Of a stretch of DNA of 64,000 bases, positions 60,778 to 64,000 are shown one piece after another. Position numbers and translations under genes: made by a program. The stretch is from contig JAUJPF010000002.1 of assembly GCA_030447275.1 (NCBI GenBank), positions 124,001-188,000 on the forward strand, in the 5' to 3' direction. This stretch comes from Solirubrobacteraceae bacterium (GTDB lineage: Bacteria; Actinomycetota; Thermoleophilia; Solirubrobacterales; Solirubrobacteraceae). A model generated the notes under the pieces. It was not told the DNA's origin, made no database searches, and saw nothing but the letters and a program-made list of their open reading frames with translations. The first letter of the stretch is position 1, and each line of letters opens with the position of its first letter.

Positions 60778-61371
60778 GTGCCGACCACCTCATCCGCCAC
60801 GAGAGCGCTCCGTCCGGACGATCCGCGCGTGCGCAGGGCGATACGCGTGCTGGCCGCGGAGATGCGCGTCCACCACCGCCCCACCGCCGACCACAGCCAC
60901 CGCCTGGCCGCGCTCTGCCGGCGTGTGGCCGACCACATGGGCCTCGACGCTCTCCGCTCCACGGAGGTCGAGCTCGTCGCCGTGCTCCACGACGTCGGCA
61001 AGCTGGCGATCGACCCGCGGATCCTCGACCACCGCGGCCCGCTCAACGACCTCCAGCGACACGTGATGCGCCGCCACACGATCCAGGGCGAGGACATCCT
61101 CTGCATGACCGCGGGGCTCGAGCACCTCGGCCCCGTGGTGCGGGCGACCCACGAGTGGTGGGACGGCGGCGGCTACCCCGACGGGATCGGCGGCGAGGAG
61201 ATCCCGCTCGAGGCGCGGGTCGTGAGCTGCGCCGACGCGTACGACGCGATGATCCACGACCGCAGCTACCGCGACGCGCTGGAGCCGGCGGAGGCGCGCC
61301 GGCGCATCGATCGCGACGCCGGGCGCCAGTTCGACCCGATCGTCGCCGCGGCGCTGCTCGACGTCGTCTAG
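60778..61371 (+). CDS. HD-GYP-domain protein, possible c-di-GMP phosphodiesterase
   Basis: The product is 197 residues, almost only the HD-GYP domain: HSHRLAALCRRV, VLHDVGKLAIDP, HTIQGEDIL, then ATHEWWDGGGYPDGIGGEEIP and SCADAYDAM. The GYP motif is present, but the usual HHE reads THE, so one of the metal His residues is replaced. Activity on c-di-GMP is therefore likely but not certain. There is no receiver or sensor domain. The GTG at 60778 is a simple start without a clear ribosome site. It shares its CTAG stop with the convergent RelA/SpoT gene. Confidence 0.83.
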   Translation: MPTTSSATRALRPDDPRVRRAIRVLAAEMRVHHRPTADHSHRLAALCRRVADHMGLDALRSTEVELVAVLHDVGKLAIDPRILDHRGPLNDLQRHVMRRHTIQGEDILCMTAGLEHLGPVVRATHEWWDGGGYPDGIGGEEIPLEARVVSCADAYDAMIHDRSYRDALEPAEARRRIDRDAGRQFDPIVAAALLDVV

Positions 61372-62474
61372 GAGTCGTCCTCACGCAGCTTGTCGCGTGC
61401 CGCGCGCAACCCGGCGTAGTACTCGGCGGCGAACTTCGTCTCACGAGATATCTGGCTCACGCTCCGCGGCGACGCGGCATAGAGGATGGTGGCTACGAGG
61501 TGTCCCCGCGACGCATAGCCGCTGGTGTCGCCGAAGGCTTCGCGGACAGCTTGCAGGACGACTTCCGCGTCCCCCGCGTGCTCGCTTAGGATCTCGTCGA
61601 GCTCATCGATCGTCGAGCAACGCGTCACTTCCAACGCGCGGAGCAACTGCGTCACGCCGAGCTCGTCCTCCTCCTCCTCGGCCTCCTCGGCCATTTCGCC
61701 GACTGGCCGATAGCCGAGTCTCCGGCCGGCCTCGTCAACGAGCCGCGCGCGATCGTTCAAGCGTAGGTAAGCCTCGACTGACGACGCGTCTACTTGGAGA
61801 TCCAGATCCCCCGACTGGACGTGCGCGGCGTTCCTCGCATCGAGAGCTTCGCTTTGCCTCCGGAGCGACTCGAATTGATCGTCCGCGACCTCGAGGAGTG
61901 CGCTCATCCGGAAGAGTTGGCGGCGCAGCTCGCGCGGCGCATCCTGCGCGCGCTTGTACCTCAATTTGTGGTCGATGGCAGCCCACGCGTGCTGAAGCGC
62001 GGTTCGGACCTGGATCTCTGCGCGCATGTCGCAGTAGGCGCGCCACTCCGGCAGAGCCGCTCGCTCGTCCGAGAGTGAGACGACGAAGTGATCGGAGATG
62101 TATCCGAAGCGGTCTGGGTCAAGCTCATCGCTCTTGCGCAGGGAGTTCGCGTGATCGACGACGAACTCGCCGTCGATCAGTGCATTGACACGATCAACGT
62201 CGCTCCCGTAGTAGAGGACGATCCGCATCCCGGACAGATCGGTCATCTCCGCGAGCGGATCGGAGTACTTCCCCTCCTTGCGAGCGATCTTGTCGACGAA
62301 GCTCGGGACCTCCTTCGCCCGACAGTCAACTTGGACGAAGTCAACTCCTTCCGCATCGAGAACGGTCTCCGCCAGTTCCTTCAACCGGCTCGCGAACGCA
62401 ACGTGAAGTGGCCGCACGTTCGCATACTGCTGACCCCATTCCGTCGGCGTACGGCGCCGGTAACGGCCGGCCAC
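61368..62474 (-). CDS. RelA/SpoT-domain (p)ppGpp synthetase-like protein
   Basis: The product is 368 residues from GTG 62474. The synthetase domain (to about 190) shows GMRIVLYYGSDVDRVNALI, GYISDHFVVSLS and EIQVRTALQHAWAAIDHKL, matching (p)ppGpp or alarmone synthetases. There is no HD hydrolase domain. The C-terminal half is helical, very acidic in the middle (EMAEEAEEEEDELG) and of unknown role. Two 60-base lines of this gene (62,101-62,220) are 57-60% GC against 70-77% in flanking lines, which points to transfer. Toxic or phage-defence alarmone synthetases are possible relatives. Confidence 0.82.
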   Translation of the reverse strand: MAGRYRRRTPTEWGQQYANVRPLHVAFASRLKELAETVLDAEGVDFVQVDCRAKEVPSFVDKIARKEGKYSDPLAEMTDLSGMRIVLYYGSDVDRVNALIDGEFVVDHANSLRKSDELDPDRFGYISDHFVVSLSDERAALPEWRAYCDMRAEIQVRTALQHAWAAIDHKLRYKRAQDAPRELRRQLFRMSALLEVADDQFESLRRQSEALDARNAAHVQSGDLDLQVDASSVEAYLRLNDRARLVDEAGRRLGYRPVGEMAEEAEEEEDELGVTQLLRALEVTRCSTIDELDEILSEHAGDAEVVLQAVREAFGDTSGYASRGHLVATILYAASPRSVSQISRETKFAAEYYAGLRAARDKLREDDS

Positions 62475-63190
62475 TAGAACAGCCCCAGCTGCGGGGCCGT
62501 GGCGGGCTCGGGCTCGGGATCCGCCGCGACCCCCGGCTCCGCGGCGATCTCCGGCTCCGGCACCGCGGGCTCGGGCGGCGCGTCGGGCGCCGGGTGGTCG
62601 GGCTCGGGAAGCGCCAGCAGCTCGGGGATCCGGGCGAAGTCCGCCCGCAGGACGTCGAGCATCGCCCGCGTGTAGAGCGCGGCGGCAGGGTGGTAGAGCG
62701 GATACAGCCGCACCGCCCGCGTGCCGATCACCCGCAGCTCCTCCTGCCCGTGGACCCGCGTGACGCCGGTCTGGTCGCCGCGCAGCAGCTTCGTCGCGAA
62801 GTTGCCGAGCGTGCAGACGACCTTCGGCCGCACGTACGCCACCTGGTCGAAGAGGTAGCCCTGGCAGTTGTCGATCTCGATCGGGTGCGGGTCGCGATTG
62901 CCGGGAGGTCTGCATTTCAACGTGTTGCAGATGAACACGTCGCCGCGCGCGAGCCCGACCTCCGCGAGGAGCTGGTCGAGCAGCTTCCCCGCCTGGCCCA
63001 CGAACGGCAGGCCCTGCTCGTCCTCGTGCTTGCCGGGCGCCTCGCCCACGAACATCAGGTCGGCGTCCGCGTTCCCCGCCCCGAAGACGACCTGACGGCG
63101 CGTCTCGGCGAGCTGCGGGCAGCGGACGCAGCCCCGGGACGTCGCGTAGAGCTCCTTCAGCCGCTCCCGGCGCTCCGTTGGATTGCTCAC
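62474..63190 (-). CDS. Uracil-DNA glycosylase, family 4 (iron-sulfur type)
   Basis: The product is 238 residues from GTG 63190. The family 4 block GEAPGKHEDEQGLPFVGQAG is followed by CNTLKCRPPGNRDPHP and YPLYHPAAAL. The Cys residues CVRC, CNTLKC and NC fit a 4Fe-4S cluster. The enzyme removes uracil from DNA to start base-excision repair. The Pro/Glu-rich C-terminal tail is extra. TACCAT lies 6 bases before the GTG, so the longer upstream frame is not needed. It overlaps the RelA/SpoT gene by one base. Confidence 0.9.
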   Translation of the reverse strand: MSNPTERRERLKELYATSRGCVRCPQLAETRRQVVFGAGNADADLMFVGEAPGKHEDEQGLPFVGQAGKLLDQLLAEVGLARGDVFICNTLKCRPPGNRDPHPIEIDNCQGYLFDQVAYVRPKVVCTLGNFATKLLRGDQTGVTRVHGQEELRVIGTRAVRLYPLYHPAAALYTRAMLDVLRADFARIPELLALPEPDHPAPDAPPEPAVPEPEIAAEPGVAADPEPEPATAPQLGLF

Positions 63191-63196
63191 ACGGCG

Positions 63197-63202
63197 ATGG
63201 TA
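63197..63202 (-). promoter_or_regulatory. Leaderless -10 box (TACCAT) of the uracil-DNA glycosylase gene
   Basis: TACCAT lies 6 bases before GTG 63190. It would also serve the RelA/SpoT gene downstream. Confidence 0.55.
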
Positions 63203-63294
63203 GATCGCCGGGTCGATGGCTACCCTGTGCTCCGCAGCACCGTTCTCCGCAAACAGGCCGGTATCCCGCCGAGGGAACCGGACCCCACTCGCAG

Positions 63295-63975
63295 ATGTCA
63301 CGCATCGCCATCATCGGCCGTGGCCGCCTAGGCACGGCACTCGCCGCCGCGCTGCGCGCCGCCGGGCGCCCCGTCGAGGGCCCGCTCGGCCGCGACGAGC
63401 CGCCGAGCGACGGCGTCGCGGCCGTGCTCCTATGCGTCCCCGACGCCGAGATCGCCCGCGCCGCCGCGCTGATCCCGGCCCGGCCGCTCGTCGGCCACTG
63501 CTCCGGGGCGACGCCGGTGGCGCCGCACTGCGACTTCGGCCTGCACCCGCTGATGACGGTCACCGAGGAGGGCGCCGACTTCCGCGGTGCGGGCGGCGCG
63601 ATCGCGGGGTCGAGCGACGGCGCGCTCGCCTTCGCGCGCGGGCTGGCCGGGGACCTCGGGCTGAACGTCGTCGGGGCCGGCGGGGCGGGCGGCGCGGCCG
63701 ACCACGCCGCCGCGGCGATCGCCGCGGGCACGCTCGAGAGGCGCGCGGCCGCCGCGGGGCGGCTGCGCGGCGAGCGGGAGAGCGCCCGTCTCCCGCTCGT
63801 GCGGGCCACCGTGGAGAACTGGGCCAGGCTCGGGCCCGAGCGCGCGCTGACCGGCCCGGTCGCCCGCGGCGACGAGGGGACCGTCGCGCGCCAGCGCGAC
63901 GCGGTCGAGCAGCGCGCGCCCGAGCTGCTGCCGCTGTTCGACGCGATGGTGGAAGCGACGCGGGTGTACGCATGA
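63295..63975 (+). CDS. Rossmann-fold DUF2520 protein
   Basis: The product is 226 residues. It opens with RIAIIGRGRLGTALAAALRA, continues with VLLCVPDAEIARAAALIPA and VGHCSGATPV, and ends with PLVRATVENWARLGPERALTGPVARGD, all typical of DUF2520 oxidoreductase-like proteins next to panC. Relatives usually have 260-300 residues. The segment after GGAADHAAAAIA is shorter than expected and may have lost bases. The stop overlaps the panC start (ATGA). Confidence 0.82.
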   Translation: MSRIAIIGRGRLGTALAAALRAAGRPVEGPLGRDEPPSDGVAAVLLCVPDAEIARAAALIPARPLVGHCSGATPVAPHCDFGLHPLMTVTEEGADFRGAGGAIAGSSDGALAFARGLAGDLGLNVVGAGGAGGAADHAAAAIAAGTLERRAAAAGRLRGERESARLPLVRATVENWARLGPERALTGPVARGDEGTVARQRDAVEQRAPELLPLFDAMVEATRVYA

Positions 63976-64000
63976 GGATCGTCCGCACCGTCGCCGAGCT
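63972..64000 (+). CDS. panC: Pantothenate synthetase PanC (5' end only)
   Basis: The last 29 bases start with ATG and encode MRIVRTVAEL, the usual beginning of pantoate-beta-alanine ligase. The four-base overlap with the DUF2520 gene is the normal arrangement. Only the first ten codons are in the window. Confidence 0.7.

Noticed and set aside
62868..63331. Plus-strand frames opposite the uracil-DNA glycosylase
   Set aside because: They are antisense to a recognised enzyme and show no domain pattern.

Overview
The window is about 73% GC by eye and carries densely packed, operon-organised genes. The set is typical of high-GC Actinobacteriota, and the best guess is class Thermoleophilia (Conexibacter/Solirubrobacter-like). 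That guess rests on a coenzyme-F420 oxidoreductase of the G6PDH type, a Rex repressor, a proton-pumping pyrophosphatase, an AftD-like arabinosyltransferase homologue, a sortase-type LPNTG protein, and many leaderless genes. Placement comes from gene content only; no rRNA is present. No prophage, insertion sequence or CRISPR array was seen.

Layout. 0-9.6 kb: lytic transglycosylase, lipoprotein, an MreB homologue, a MoxR/DUF58/VWA cluster, an OmpR-type two-component system, and a second VWA gene coupled to an HtrA-like protease. 9.7-13.1 kb: a PLP enzyme, an SDR enzyme and several small proteins, including a 57-residue four-cysteine protein. 13.1-16.7 kb: a heterodimeric ABC exporter. 16.8-18.5 kb: tRNA-Gln(CUG), a short HNH protein, a low-complexity secreted protein and a GlsB-type membrane protein. 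18.5-25.8 kb: a frameshift-riddled thioesterase/oxidoreductase pair, two TrkA proteins, two APC-USP permeases with a 57-residue membrane protein between them, and a ferritin-like protein. 25.9-33.7 kb: HppA, DUF1844, a YbdK-type ligase, Rex, a glutaredoxin-like protein and the tsaE-tsaB-rimI-tsaD tRNA t6A operon. 33.7-59.7 kb: a large surface-polysaccharide region with glycosyltransferases of families 2, 4 and 39-like, a glycosyltransferase-flippase fusion, the AftD-like giant, an O-antigen-ligase-like protein, a flippase, an ABC-2 exporter and a glycoside hydrolase. Inside it lie a stand-alone H-NOX sensor, an L,D-transpeptidase, and a cysteine-repeat secreted protein behind a probable c-di-GMP-I riboswitch. 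59.7-64 kb: an F420 oxidoreductase, an HD-GYP protein, a low-GC RelA/SpoT-domain synthetase, a family 4 uracil-DNA glycosylase, a DUF2520 protein and the start of panC.

How it fits together. The centre of the window builds and exports cell-surface polysaccharide. Three possible signalling inputs sit in or beside it: H-NOX (nitric oxide), the c-di-GMP riboswitch and an HD-GYP protein (c-di-GMP turnover). Nineteen starts have a TANNNT box ending 6-11 bases before the start codon, which is the signature of leaderless transcription. Four convergent gene pairs share a single CTAG as both stop codons. Several genes (oxidoreductase, thioesterase, tsaD, a ligase, two glycosyltransferases) are broken by shifts that mostly look like missing bases in G runs or GC repeats. 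These are more likely consensus errors than gene decay.
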